DNA of 64,000 nt from Rhabditophanes sp. KR3021. Taxonomy: Eukaryota > Nematoda > Chromadorea > Rhabditida > Alloionematidae. The stretch lies in assembly GCA_963281155.1 (NCBI GenBank), contig CAUJLY010000005.1, positions 1,302,001 through 1,366,000 of the forward strand, given 5' to 3'. Of the stretch, positions 21,662 to 32,852 are shown piece by piece; positions within the stretch are counted from its first letter, which is position 1, and every line of letters begins with the position of its first letter. The position numbers and the translations under genes were made by a program. The notes under the pieces are model-generated. The model was given only the letters and a program-made list of their open reading frames with translations, was not told the DNA's origin and did not search any database.

Positions 21662-22317
21662 ATGGCCGACCTCTTCTACGATGACATCCAATGGATCTTC
21701 TCCTCCGACCATTTAATTATTGGAAAAATATTTCAAATCTTCTCAGCCAAATTTCGAATTAAAAGAGACCACATGACAAAGGGGTTTTTATTATTTCTAT
21801 GTTGCTTTACTGCCAATCCAGATACAGGAGTTTATGTTTCCAACTTTGTTTTGCTGATCCCTGCATTGATGTTTTCTATTTTTGGCAGATTTAGCAAGCA
21901 TAAGGTTGACAATGACAGCTTGCTGGCTTACTGGTAAGTGTGATTGCTTATTCAAATTTTAATTTAACTAACTTTAGGACTATTGTTTCAATTCTCTGGT
22001 TCCTGGACGAAATCCTTGTGACCTTCTCGCCATTTTATTACTTGATCAAAGTATTACTCATCGCAGGAACCTACTTACGCCCCATTTCAAAAGGTCCCGA
22101 ACTAACTAAATGGATCATCCGCAAAACACACACTATCGGTTTTACCGTCGATTACATGTACAAATCAGCATTTGTCCAAAACGCCATTGCTAAAGACTCA
22201 GATAGTGAAGTCACTTGCTCATCTTCCCTCACCATCGGAAGTTCACCTGAAACTTGGAATCTCGGAGAAGAAAAGACTGCTAAATCAATCAAACAATGCC
22301 TTACAATATCTTCTTAA
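21662..22317 (+). CDS. REEP/DP1/TB2/HVA22-family membrane-shaping protein
   Basis: Two exons, 21662-21933 and 21978-22317, 203 aa. The core matches the DP1/HVA22 pattern: a hydrophobic hairpin FVLLIPALMFSIFG, then DNDSLLAYW joined across the intron to TIVSILWFLDEILVTFSPFY, YLIKVLLIAGTYLRP. Family members wedge into the ER membrane and curve it into tubules, or aid receptor export. The N-terminal MADLFYDDIQWIFSS is short and polar; the C-terminal 60 residues are polar and Ser-rich. Which REEP group it belongs to is not clear. AATAAA at 22362-22367. It sits 300 bp after the HtrL-like gene on the same strand; the gap shows no operon hallmark. Confidence 0.75.
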
Positions 22318-23059
22318 TAAGTCAACAACATTATTTAACATTTTTATGACCTTAAATTATAAATAAAAATGTATATTTGGCTCTGTTAGTTTAAATTATG
22401 AACAATAATCTTTTAAACTTCGGCATAGTAAAATGCTATTGTGTTTAAATACTCTTAAATTTATTTAGTCTAGGCAAACATGTCATCTGATTTGGGTAAC
22501 ACACATACGTTAATTAATCCAATTTATTATGCAAACATAGTGAAAGCGATCAAACAGTTGTTATACAAAATTCCACGTCAAACTAGCATTGTTATTATCT
22601 CTATGTATTTTTAATAAAATTTGCGTATAGTTAGTCTCCGTCTGTCTATCTGACATAAGAGTCCAGCTGCAATTCTAATAAATATTACTAACTAATATGC
22701 CTTCCTACGTTAAGAATTAGCAGGAAAATATCTCTTTAATTCAATAAAATGTATAATACATCTTAACATTACGATCTAAAAATTTCTTTAATAAATTAAG
22801 AAGGATTTTTTTAAACAGAGTTGTACATTTAAATTCATAAATGATTTCCAAATAGAAAATGTCCCTTGTTACTGTGTATGAGTAGGCCGGGAGTTTGAAT
22901 TTTGATACTACTGGTTTGGAAGTTTGAGGCAAATGTTCCGTTAAGTTGGCCAGGTTCTTTGAAACAATCTCTTGTTCCGGAGTTTTGTCTGGGTTTAAGA
23001 GTTATTAATATTGTTCAAATTGTTTGAAATAATCCCTGTTCAGAAGTTTGGTCTAGGTT
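22318..23059. other. Spacer with short duplicated segment
   Basis: No intact gene. A ~42-bp segment is tandemly repeated with ~65-bp spacing (near 22957-22999 and 23022-23063; both read TTTGAAA(C/T)AATC...GTCT(G/A)GGTTTAA). A minus-strand frame at 22741-22932 may be a worn 3' part of the pseudogene to its right, but the similarity is too weak to claim. Confidence 0.35.
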
Positions 23060-23400
23060 TAAAATGTTGCTAAAGTGATTTTCCGTTTCTGATCCAAATT
23101 TATTATATAGAAATTCTACTAAGATTAATACTATTGTTTCAAAAGTGGCACAATAAGCATTGCCATCTTGCATCTAAATCTTTTAGTTTGTTTGCTTATC
23201 TTAATATAAAAAGGAGTTGGGTTAGGTCTTGGAATGCATTTTCTATTCAAAGGCAAGTTTTCATCAGTTGTTCTGAACCATCTTGAATCACTTTGGTAAT
23301 TTTTATTTTATAAGTAAACCTACGTATCCAAGTATTATTTAATCAGCTTCCATTTCAGGAATGCCACTTTTGTCTTCAAAGTTTGTGCAGATCTTCCCAT
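23060..23400 (-). pseudogene. Broken partial copy of the membrane protein gene at 24602-26052
   Basis: Reading left from 23400, ATGGGAAGATCT opens a region that follows exon 1, intron 1 and the start of exon 2 of the intact gene almost base for base, including the GTAGGTTTAC donor, CCAAGACCTAACCCAACTCC and the TM-coding stretch ending GATCAGAAACGG. The copy has an early in-frame stop (KWKLIK then TAA), a deletion at the end of exon 1 and damage in the transmembrane part. It cannot make the protein. Similarity fades at about 23050, so the rest of the gene is missing or unrecognisable. Confidence 0.75.
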
Positions 23401-23499
23401 ATTAATTGGTTTCATTCAAATAATACTTTTATTATTGGAATTAATGATTGAGCAAAATAAAGAAAAAATAAAATGAAACTTTTATTTTTGATGTGAATA

Positions 23500-24060
23500 T
23501 CATGATCTTTGAATTTATTTACATGTTGATTTAATTATGCATGCAGGATGAGCATAATAAGTATTATGAATCATTTAAATTACTAATATCACCTTGAGAA
23601 ATAGCAATGTTTGTAAATTAGGAAGCTTTAGTGGTCACAATCATGTCTTTTTGTAAGATTGCAATAAATAAAGATAATGAAGTGAATAGTTGATCGGAAT
23701 AAAAAATAAATAATATTTCTTGGGTTTAGCGGAAATGTAAAAGTCATCCATAAATATTTGATTACAAATAATTATGCCAGCACGTAGAAACATGGTATTG
23801 TATGTCATTTAAATTATTGCTATCACTTTGCAGAATAACAACCTTTGTGAATTAGAAGGTTTTAAACCACGCAACCTAGTCGTCTTCTAAGATTGCTCCC
23901 AATAAATCAGGATAATTAAGTAATAGGTTAATCAAAATAGAAAATAAATAAGATTTTTGGACCTAGCCAAAATGAAAAAATCATAATTAAACTTTCCATT
24001 ACTAAATCAAAGTAAGCTTCTAGTGACTTGTCCAAATCTGATTCATAATTTTTTTTAAAT
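23500..24060. repeat. Two copies of the upstream region of the unknown membrane gene
   Basis: Copy A (~23500-23770) and copy B (~23790-24060) both resemble 26150-26460, upstream of the intact gene. Shared landmarks: CATTTAAATT, AACAATGTTTGTAAA(T/C)TAGGAAG, a GGGTTTAGCG(G)AAATGTAAAAG word, and (B and the intact locus only) CATTACTAAATCAAAGTAAG followed by TTGATTCATAATT-type sequence. This points to repeated duplication of a gene-plus-upstream unit. Confidence 0.65.
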
Positions 24061-24601
24061 GCCGTATTCTCTTAGACTTTTCTAACTATCTATTTACATA
24101 TTATTACTTAATTCTAAAGTTCCATAAATTTGTTCTTATTAAGTTTTTCTGTTTTTGATTATCTTGAAAAAATATATTGTAACATCAAATCAGCTTAGTA
24201 TTTAAAGATGAAGTAAGAAGGCATTCTGATTCAATTTGCAACGAGCGAGTATTGTATATAGACATTCTTTTTTTAGTTTGATTGTTTTAAACTATACTTT
24301 GTCCTTACAGATAAAACCTTGAAAAAAATTATTTAGCAATAAAGACGCAAGGTTGGTTACACATCAAAAAAGTGTAATTTCATCAGAGTTACTCTATGAA
24401 TATGCCTTTAATAAAGCTAAATCATTCGAAATTTGGATAAACTTTTTTTAGCTTTAGAAAACAACGCTTTTGTGTCAAAAATTGTCTAATTAAGCACATA
24501 ATCATATGAACATGAAAATATTAATTAAAGAGCCCCATAGCTCAACTATGCAACAGTTGTTTTAGCCGGACCTGGATTTTTGAAATTGGAGCAGCATGAC
24601 G

Positions 24602-26052
24602 TTAATGATATAGTTTTTTTGGAATTTCAGGCAATTTCACATCATATCTAAAAAGATACCATTTTGACGTTGTATACACATCGATTGTTTGTGGGTCACA
24701 CGATAGAACTATATTTTCGGCAAGTGAATAAGTTACTCTATGCATCTCAAATATAATGGGACAATTCCAATATTGAAACTTTAATTTCCATCTAATTATA
24801 TCTCCGTCATAGTAATAAACAATTACCGCGATATAATTAAGGTTTGAACAAAATTTGACATGAGGAAAATTGCTATCGTGGGCTATTCCAATGTACGAGC
24901 ATTCATTTTGAGTTCTATCATAACGATTATCATTAGATTCTGACAATTGATAATCACAAAACTTATAATACCCTTCATCATTAATTAATTCATTGATCTT
25001 CTGTGATGAACCAGCTGGAACATAAATACCAACACTTTTCTGACTTTTGTCAAACGATTCTACAATATCCTTAATCCTATTGCTTTTCATATCCAAAACA
25101 CTTCTTGTATGTTCATATTGAGCGACCAAAATATTCTCATTCTCACTAACTCTCTGATAAGTCTGGGGTAGATGATCAGATATAATCGTTGAATTAACAA
25201 TTACATGATTTGCCATCTTATGAAAACATTTTGTAGAAAATTCAAGCTGACAACAATATGATTTAACATCATACTGCATACACTCTTCAAACGCATCGGG
25301 TGAGCTTATTGCATGTGAAGTGTGACTACAACAAATGGATTAAAAAGAGCATATTAGAACTTACCTTTTTTTGATAACTATAGTCCGATTACTACCATCC
25401 TTTTGAAGATTGTAGGTTTTAAAATGTAGTTCTTTTTTAGAAACCTCGTATATAGAAAGAATTAATTGTTTCGAGAAAGCATCGAGCGAGAGTTTTCTTG
25501 GCCCACTAAAATTGTGCTGGCTTAAATCGTAGAGACTGTAGATGAGAATCGTTGATTGAGGATATTCATGCGATGTTTGGTTTGTGTAATCTCGTTTAAG
25601 ATCATTAGGATTTTGATGCGAAGTGTGGTTGGTTGTGGTTTCTATTTTCTTTGAAGGAAACTCTTGGTGGGGAGTTTTTTCTGTCACAAAGAGATTCTTA
25701 ATGTGATCTCCCGTTTCTGATCCAAATTTAAAATATATAAATCCGATTAAGCTTAATACTATTATTGCAAAAATGGCACAAATAAATAATGTCATTTTAC
25801 ATTTATATCTTTTAATTTGCTTGCCTATCCTAATATACATAGGAGTTGGTTTAGGTCTTGGAATAGACTCTTTATTCAAAGGCATTCTTTCTTCTGCTGC
25901 ACCAAAAGGTCTTGAATTATCTTGGTAAATTTTTATTGTATGTGAACCTACGTATATACTGGAGGTGCTCCAATTGCATTCCGTGTATTCTCATAAGCTT
26001 CCATTTCATCAATGCCATTTCCCGTTCTCGAACTTTGTGTAGGTCTTCCCAT
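24602..26052 (-). CDS. Type II single-pass membrane protein, unknown family
   Basis: Three exons: 26052-25952, 25910-25365, 25325-24602; 456 aa. Exon ends are fixed by frame and by conservation of intron 1 in the broken copy at 23060-23400. The N-terminal ~72 residues are cytosolic and basic (MGRPTQSSRTGNGIDEMEAY ... RIGKQIKRYKCK), then one membrane helix (TLFICAIFAIIVLSLIGFIY), then a ~360-residue extracellular part with many N-glycosylation sites (NHTSH, NQTSH, NFSG, NRTI, NSTI) and several cysteines (YCCQLEFSTKCFH). The C-terminal half alternates beta-like strands (YIAVIVYYYDGDIIRWKLKF). I do not recognise it. Duplicated and decayed nearby, it behaves like a fast-evolving surface protein; adhesion or receptor function is a guess. 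Confidence 0.7.
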
Positions 26053-26824
26053 ATTAATCGGCCTTATTAAAATAATATATACCTAAATTTAATAATTAGC
26101 TAAAATAAGTAAGATATAAAAAAAATGTAATGATTTTTTTATTAATAACTTCGACTTTTATTGTGATCTTTGCATTTGTTCAAATGTTGATTTAATTATA
26201 CATGCATGACAAACATGATAGGTATCATTTAAATTTTTCAAAATAACAATGTTTGTAAACTAGGAAGTTTAAATTGGTAAGATTGCTCTAAATAAATAAA
26301 AAACAATTAAATGGGGTATGTTAGTTAAACTGAGAAATTAATTATATTTTATGGGTTTAGCGAAAATGTAAAAGCCAGCATTACACTTTTCATTACTAAA
26401 TCAAAGTAAGGTTTTAATGGCTGTTCAAATTTGATTCATAATTTCTTTCACTTTGTCTTCGTTTATATAATTAGAAAATAAATGCTTGGTTGTTGTGAGT
26501 CCAGGATATGAAGGATATATTCCGGTAATTTGATTGAATTAAAACTGTATAATAATTTTAGTAACATTTTTTCATAGTTGAATTCATAAAAGTTACAATT
26601 ACATTTGCCCAACCCTCCGATTGAAGATTTTACATATTTCTTGATTAATCAAGTATTCATTGGCTATGTAGTTTGAGCTTTACTTTGTTATTCGAAGCTT
26701 TTATATCCATAAGAATATAATGGGAGTAACACGTGCTATTGTACGTTGTAAAAGAATTAAAACACAATTTATTTAGTTAGGTAAAGAATGTTAGGATTTG
26801 TTTATCGTAAGTTTAATTAGTTAG
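26053..26824. other. Upstream region of the unknown membrane gene, including the repeat parent
   Basis: 26150-26460 is the segment matched by the copies at 23500-24060. The remainder to 26824 holds no recognisable gene and should include the 3' UTR of the PPPDE gene. Confidence 0.5.
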
Positions 26825-27614
26825 TTAATCCAATTTATTTTTCTTATCCGCTTTGCAAATGTCACGAATCATGTTTTCCGAAGGGTTCTTTGGTAAGATG
26901 GGGTGTTTATCAATTTTAGAACCTTTCCTAGTCAGTGATAAAGTCCTTTCTCCTCCATCAAATTCTTGCTTGAACAGTCTCCTCACCGCTTTGAAAGACG
27001 AGACACTCCTATTGCCATTTCTTCCTTCGCCAGCCAGCTTCTTACCAGAGTGTCCTTTAGTTGGAGACTTGACGTTGCGTTCAGTAATTTTGGGATTCTG
27101 CATGCCAAAGGTGTTGTCGTCGAAGATCTTGTAGAACATTGGCACGTTGTGAGCAAAAGTAGCCGTTCTATTTACCCACTTAGGAATAGGTTTGTTGCAA
27201 AGCAAAAGTCGGCATAACTCATCCGTAAAGTGATTGCAATTTCGTCTAAGCAAATGGTAAGCATCCCCCCTGTACTTGCCTCCCATTGTCCCGATCAATG
27301 TTTTAACCTGGTCCAGACTTTGAGAGGTTTTTCCTAGGAGGATGGCCGTCTTGAATTCAAAATTTGGATTGTACTTCCTTCCAGATTTGGGTGTAATATA
27401 CATCAGTCCGGTCTCATACTTTTGGTGGCCAGTATACATATATTCTGAAATTAAACCATCATCAAATATGAGTAATACGTTGAATCTTACCTCTACCATA
27501 CACTTCGATTCCAGAGTGGAACAATCCTGGCCCAACTTTATTTAGAAAATGGCCAGGGTGAAGAGTATAGACGTTCAAATATGCTGGCTCAGAATGATGT
27601 GCATCACGGACCAT
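26825..27614 (-). CDS. PPPDE-domain (DeSI2-like) isopeptidase
   Basis: Two exons, 27614-27491 and 27444-26825 (46-bp intron), 247 aa. Opens LNVYTLHPGHFLNKVGPGLF and carries the catalytic pair of the family: His33 in FHSGIEVYGREYMYTGH and Cys111 in RRNCNHFTDELCRLLL, followed by the typical IPKWVNRTA. PPPDE proteins are papain-like thiol enzymes that remove SUMO or ubiquitin. The human DeSI2 type has the same spacing. The ~100-residue tail is basic and Ser/Lys-rich (KSPTKGHSGKKLAGEG) and would suit membrane or nucleic-acid association; that is inference. I chose the ATG at 27614; the frame is open a little further up but has no other ATG. Confidence 0.9.
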
Positions 27615-27826
27615 TACAACAATGATTGGAAATGTCTTGTTGTTCTGCTTTTAAGTAAGTAAAATAGCATTTATCATGATCACATCATTAAATTACGCCT
27701 TAAATCAATATGCTAAAACAACGATATATGTGTTCCTAATTTATTTTTAGCACCTTCCTCATCTTATAATACAAAGTAAAGATAAAATGCAATGAACAAA
27801 ATATATTATTATTATAGATACCAAAT

Positions 27827-28645
27827 CTAACTTATAAAAATATCATCCGACTTATTAAAATCAAAAGTGATAACTACACTTGTATTAGCAACCACAATAT
27901 GATTTGAATAAAGCATTAAAAGAAACCCTGTGGCATCTTCATCGTAGTCTTTTATTTCCACTCCTATTTTGGTCCATTGGGGAGGTTCCCCTTCTTGATA
28001 TTCTTTAAATTGCGGTTTATTTTTGCTCCAATCACCATTTTTAATTACTCCCGTAGGCGTGAATAGCACACTTAATATATGCCGGCAATTATACTATCAT
28101 AGTAATAGTCGGTTTGTATTTTTTGATAACATTATGATCGATTCCAATATCCTTAAAATAGAAAAATTGGCTTAAAGAGAAATCATTTATGTGGATGCAG
28201 TTTGTTATTGGCCAATAAAGAGAAGCAACGCCAGCTGGTGGATTTATAAAATAACATTGATTTGGGTCAAAAATGTGTTCATGAAAGAACCCCCTTTTCC
28301 ACCCATTGCAGGTGAATAGTTCATTGGCAATTAAGTTGCGATTAAAAGGACGCTTAGCATACATCCTAGCCAAACTAAAATCATTCCTTATTACTGGGAG
28401 TAGTTGTTTCGGTGGCAACAATTGCCGGCACTTCTCCTTTGTTGCAAGCATAATCCAAAAAGCATCTTCATTCAGGATATGGTACCATAATTTGCAAATC
28501 TAAATGTTAACATTGACTTAGATAAAATAAACATTAAATTACCGCAAAGCAAGTCCCAACATGCTTTTGGCTCTATTTTGATGAAGATTTCAATCAAAAC
28601 ATCTTTTGGCAGTTCATTTAATTCCCTTGGCTTTATTTCAGCCAT
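27827..28645 (-). pseudogene. F-box plus FBA-type (FBXO2/6-like) gene, frame broken
   Basis: Starts MAEIKPRELNELPKDVLIEI (F-box) at 28645 and continues after an intron as ICKLWYHILNEDAFWIM. The body RPFNRNLIANELFTCNGWKR and GGEPPQWTKIGVEI-like region match the sugar-binding FBA domain of FBXO2/6/NCCRP1. Three problems: the only good donor (28542) and acceptor before 28500 join in the wrong phase; at about 28100 the frame shifts between KKYKPT and DYYYDS; and it shifts again into NCRHILSVLFTPTG at about 28075. All three frames continue the domain, so this was one gene. It is either a recent pseudogene or hit by assembly indels. F-box proteins feed substrates to SCF ubiquitin ligases. Confidence 0.65.
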
Positions 28646-29438
28646 ATCAACCTATACTATTTAGTTATGTGACGATGAAACTATCTGACTCGCAGTTCCA
28701 ATAAATATCTTGTCAAAAATCAGACTTATCTGCAAAAACTTTCCCAACTACATGCTATCGAACAGCGTAACATTTTAATTTACTCAATACTATACAATAA
28801 AATAGACAAACCAATCCCAAGACTGCTTCTTTTCAAGATAATCATTCTTCTTAAAAGCGAAACTTATATCTGATATAATTTAGTGCATAGTTCTTGACTA
28901 GGCAAAAAATAAACACTACGCTCATTAATTGCACTTATCTCCTTTGCAGATTCAGCTAAAACATATCCTCAACCTTGAAACTATTTGGTGATCTTATTTC
29001 GGCACACAAAGTATCTTCTGATAAATTGGAGGTTGATCATTTAGGAAGTTTTGTTGATTTTCAGAATAAGTAGATTATGAGGATTGGTACGAGAGTGAAT
29101 ATGATTTGAGTCTATTCGAACTGCGGAAATTAAGATTTTTACTCAATCTTCCAAGCAAGATGGGTATAACTGTTGTAAAGCAACTGAGTCGTGCAGGTTG
29201 ATTCAAGTCATCATTAAGGTAAAGTTTACAATAATACATTTGTGTCAAAGTCATGGAGAAATAAACTTTGGTCCGCAATAGTGTCTTAATGATCAAGAAT
29301 CGGTAAATAGATTGTTTTAAAATGAATGGATCAAACTAAATAGATTGAAATCCTTACATAGTAGAATCAGATACCAAATTATTAGCTGGTAAAGAACCAC
29401 AATTTTTAAAGCTCCATTTATGAGTTACAAAGAATGGC
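28646..29438. other. Spacer with an orphan coding-like fragment
   Basis: On the plus strand 29070-29201 reads VDYEDWYESEYDLSLFELRK then LRFLLNLPSKMGITVVKQL and a stop, with protein-like composition but a stop just upstream and no splice partner seen. The minus-strand frame over the same bases is less convincing. The rest of the spacer shows nothing. Confidence 0.35.
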
Positions 29439-29545
29439 AAAAAATTTTGGAACGCTTCACGATTTTGCGTGTCATCCATGCGCTGGGGCCATGCTAATCT
29501 TCTCTGTATTGTTCCAATTTTTGTATGTGTCCATTTGGAATGAAC
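29439..29545 (-). ncRNA. U6: U6 spliceosomal snRNA
   Basis: Read on the minus strand, the body is near identical to metazoan U6: AATTGGAACAATACAGAGAA, GATTAGCATGGCCCC, GGATGACACGCAAAATCGTG and AAGCGTTCC, ending in a T-run that terminates Pol III. The ACAGAGA box and AGC triad, which pair with the 5' splice site and U2, are intact. The 5' end differs from the usual GTTCTTCCGAGAAC, but GTTCATT...AATGGAC still pairs as a seven-base stem with a three-base loop, a compensated change that argues for a working gene. Length ~107 nt. Confidence 0.93.
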
Positions 29546-29564
29546 GTAATAATAGTAAAGCATC

Positions 29565-29573
29565 TTTTATATA
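29565..29573 (-). promoter_or_regulatory. Pol III TATA box of U6
   Basis: TATATAAAA on the minus strand, 20-28 bp above the mapped 5' G at 29545, the expected place for a type 3 Pol III promoter. The G/C-richer block at 29588-29615 (CCCACCTCAGTTGGTGTAC on the minus strand) is a candidate proximal sequence element. Confidence 0.6.
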
Positions 29574-30203
29574 AACTAGATGACATTTTGTGTACACCAA
29601 CTGAGGTGGGCCACGCACAAAAATAGTGGTGCAACAACAACACAAAAACAACTGCACGCTTACATACTCATTAAGCATAATTACATCGCACTATTATGAA
29701 ATACTAGTGCAGACAATTACTTATTTTTTGTTGTACACGAAAATTGATAATCAGTAAGTAGAGAATCGTAAAATATCACAGTTTGTGGATAAATTCTTTC
29801 TAAACGTCAAAATAATTGAATAAACTGAAGTATAAACATTAAAATGAGTCTTCAATGTAAAAGTTGAACGCAATATTAGCGGTATTATACGATAAAATTT
29901 GAAAAATATCAACCAATCTTTTATTTAAAACCATATAAAGCTGTTGATGTTAATTTGTACATTCATAATATATAAGCCCTCTAGAAAGTAAATATGATTA
30001 TGAAAAAGTTTAGATGTTATTGAAAATTCATCAAACAGTTTACTTAGACCTAAACAGTTGCATATGATGCTAAATGATCATTTAATCATCTGGAAATTAA
30101 CAAATTGATTGGAGCTAAATTCAAAAATTACGAAATAATTTATATATTAGTTCTTTTAATGAATCAGTTGCATTTGTTAAGTCTGATAAACCAAATTCTG
30201 ATT
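29574..30203. other. U6 upstream spacer
   Basis: Beyond the candidate proximal sequence element, no gene or repeat is recognisable in these 600 bases. Confidence 0.4.
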
Positions 30204-30677
30204 ATGGATTCGGCATTTCAAAAACTTAGACAATCATTGGAATAGAAAATTCCTTTTACTAAGATTAAATGAAGATAAGATTGTCGAAAGGAATTAGAGA
30301 AAGGTAACAACTTATTTAGCTCCATTGTGACAAAATTATCTGTCAGTTATAGCAAACATCTAAATATACCCCATGAAAAGTGATTCCTTTGAAAGAAAGT
30401 TTTAGCTCAATCTTCAACAACATTGGAAATTGGCAAGTTGAAATTTGATTTAAATGATATTGGCACAAAGTTAGCATCTGCATATTCGAGATTAAAGCGA
30501 ATTAAACTAATGTTTAGTGACTCACACGACTTTTATGATGAGGATCTTTTTGTTAGATTCACCGATCTTAAAATTCAGATTTTAAAATTGTCGGATACGC
30601 CCTTAAGTTATACCCGGATTGTATCACTAATATATCTATCCCAATTAATAAGATACTACGTGTCGTACTATGACTGA
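30204..30677 (+). pseudogene. Relic of the same family as 13390-13890
   Basis: MDSAFQKLRQSLE opens at 30204, then stops and frame changes follow. An uninterrupted 85-codon stretch ends at 30677 and contains FDLNDIGTKLASAYSRLKRI KL and DFYDEDLFVRFTDLK, matching NVNDIGRKLASAYPRLK and YYDNDFLVDSLNLK of the 13.4-kb relic. The terminal region (TPLSYTRIVSLIYLSQLIRY) is also leucine-rich. Origin in an F-box/LRR-like family is inferred. No complete parent is in the window. Confidence 0.5.
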
Positions 30678-32616
30678 TTATCTTATATCCATATTATTAT
30701 ATATACGTGTTCATTAAAATAATAAATTAGTTCTTTCTATCATTTTCTATATGAATGTTTAAAGTTTAAGGAGTCCGAATATCCACCATTGCTTAAAATT
30801 ATAAGAATAAAATGCCAATCTAATAACGTCCAATTTTCCCATGTAAGCCTTGAAAAAATGAAAGAAATAAAAAATGTTAAAGTTGATCTTTAAAATACCA
30901 CTAAATGTTTGTGTTGTAAACATAAACGGTCATTACTCTTTTGATAAAGTTTTATACTGCATTCATTACAAAATGAAGCATGATTTAAAATCATATTTCA
31001 ATTAATTTCATGGAATACGTTAAATTAATAAATGTATCACTTGAGAAATAATTATCTTCAGTAAACATTCTTTTGTAACAACTCCGAGTTATTTATTCTT
31101 GCTACTAAAGTCATACATATTTTGTGAGTCATGCCGAACTACATAATAGATGAACTTAAACAGTATTTTATGTTCCATTTAAGCTTTCATTTTCAGTATA
31201 TTATTTTACAGTTAATCCAAAAACAAATATTACTTCGTTAGATACTACATAGTACAAATTCTTTAACGTCATAAAAATCAGTTAACCCTTCCAAGACAGA
31301 TGTACATTTTTAAAGAGCATAATACTTTTCCCACAGCATCCGAATAACTTTCTCTCATTTAAATAAGCTCAGCTGATGCAATTTGATTAAGTCTAAATAA
31401 TTGTACATTTTTACAATTATTAACTAAACTTAGCCCTCTTTATTTAAAGAAACGCATGTTTCTTCTACAACGATTTATGTAGGCAAGTTATCTGTAGTGA
31501 CAATTAGCTCATCATATGTGTTTCAAACTACGTTATTGGGTAGAAGTATCTATTAAGACCAAGAAGCCATACTTTACTTGAGAAGAAGAAAGGCTCCTTA
31601 GTAAGCCAATATAATTCCTAAGATAACAAGAAACATACACAATCGTTTATTGTGATCTAATTTCATTTTTTTAATATATTTGATTAAAAGTGTTCAAGTT
31701 GTTCAATACTCACAAGGAGAATTTAATTACTTACAATCTACATGCTTATTACCGTTTATCATAACCATAATTGGTATTTTTGTCTTATATATTTGTGAGC
31801 TTAAACAATGTACATTAATTATGTTCAATGATTTCTACTGTTGAATAAAATATTGTTGATTGTGTTTGTTTCAAAAATATTAATATTCATCTTTATTCTT
31901 AATTGTTTCTGAAGATTTAAAGATCAAACAACTAAGATTACTCAAAGATATTAAATAACTTTTACAATGTTTTCACTTGTTTGTAAAGATGTTCTTAGTT
32001 TATTTGTCAAATATCGGTTTTAATTCAACACTGTTAACGTTCAGTGTCAAATTTATATTCTAAATATTGCAACAATATGTCTCAATCCAATAGTTGCGTA
32101 ATATCATTCAAAAAGCTACTTTCCTCTATGTTGTTTGATTTAGAACATTATTTTGTTTATATGACGTAGTACCTGATTTCAGGACATTTAATTTGCTTTA
32201 ACAAAATAAATGAGAATAATCAGTAAAATATACGCTTTAACAAATAATATCGTATCATTTTGAATTAAAGTGGTTAAATAAGTTTGTACTGACAAACTAT
32301 ACCATGAAAAAATAATCCCATTTATATTACTTAATCCTTTACATTTTTCCTTTAAAATAGCATTAATTGAAATACTCCGTCTTTTGCCAAATTGTTTTGA
32401 TATTAATTGCAAATTCCTTTTTAATCAGAGTCAATTAAAACCGTTGTATACATCAATTAAAAAGACAAGTCGGTTAAAAGTAACCACAATTCACAAAAAT
32501 GTATGATTATCAACACACCTTTATATTCAATACATACTTAATAACATAATATAAATGCTCCACTGAATAAAAAATGTTCTTTTGCTTTTAATCTTTCCTT
32601 GTATATTTATCATCTT
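30678..32616. other. 1.9-kb gene-poor spacer
   Basis: AT-rich, with only short fortuitous frames (longest: minus 32188-32412). No RNA gene or repeat recognised. Confidence 0.4.
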
Positions 32617-32631
32617 ATCACGTGACGTGTG
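32617..32631 (+). promoter_or_regulatory. E-box/CRE-like element upstream of VDAC
   Basis: ATCACGTGACGTGTG joins an E-box (CACGTG) and a CRE-like TGACGT, 225-235 bp before the ATG at 32853. This is a common arrangement in promoters of mitochondrial and growth genes; function here is inferred. Confidence 0.4.
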
Positions 32632-32852
32632 GTTTGACCTTCCTGCATCAAAAAACTATATTCAAACACCCTCAGCGACACTCCAATCCTTTTCGCTATT
32701 AAATCATTAGATTGGGAAAGTGCATCCGTAGTTCTAGACGTCATAACCATTTTGCTTGGCCCATTATTCAAATTGACATCTCCTAACTCATTTTATGGTC
32801 TCATTTTGATATATTTTTACTTTTTATAGATAAACTTGACTTCATAAAAACA

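Noticed and set aside
26853..27545. Three plus-strand frames of 67-93 codons
   Set aside because: Antisense to the PPPDE gene, which has its catalytic His and Cys in place.
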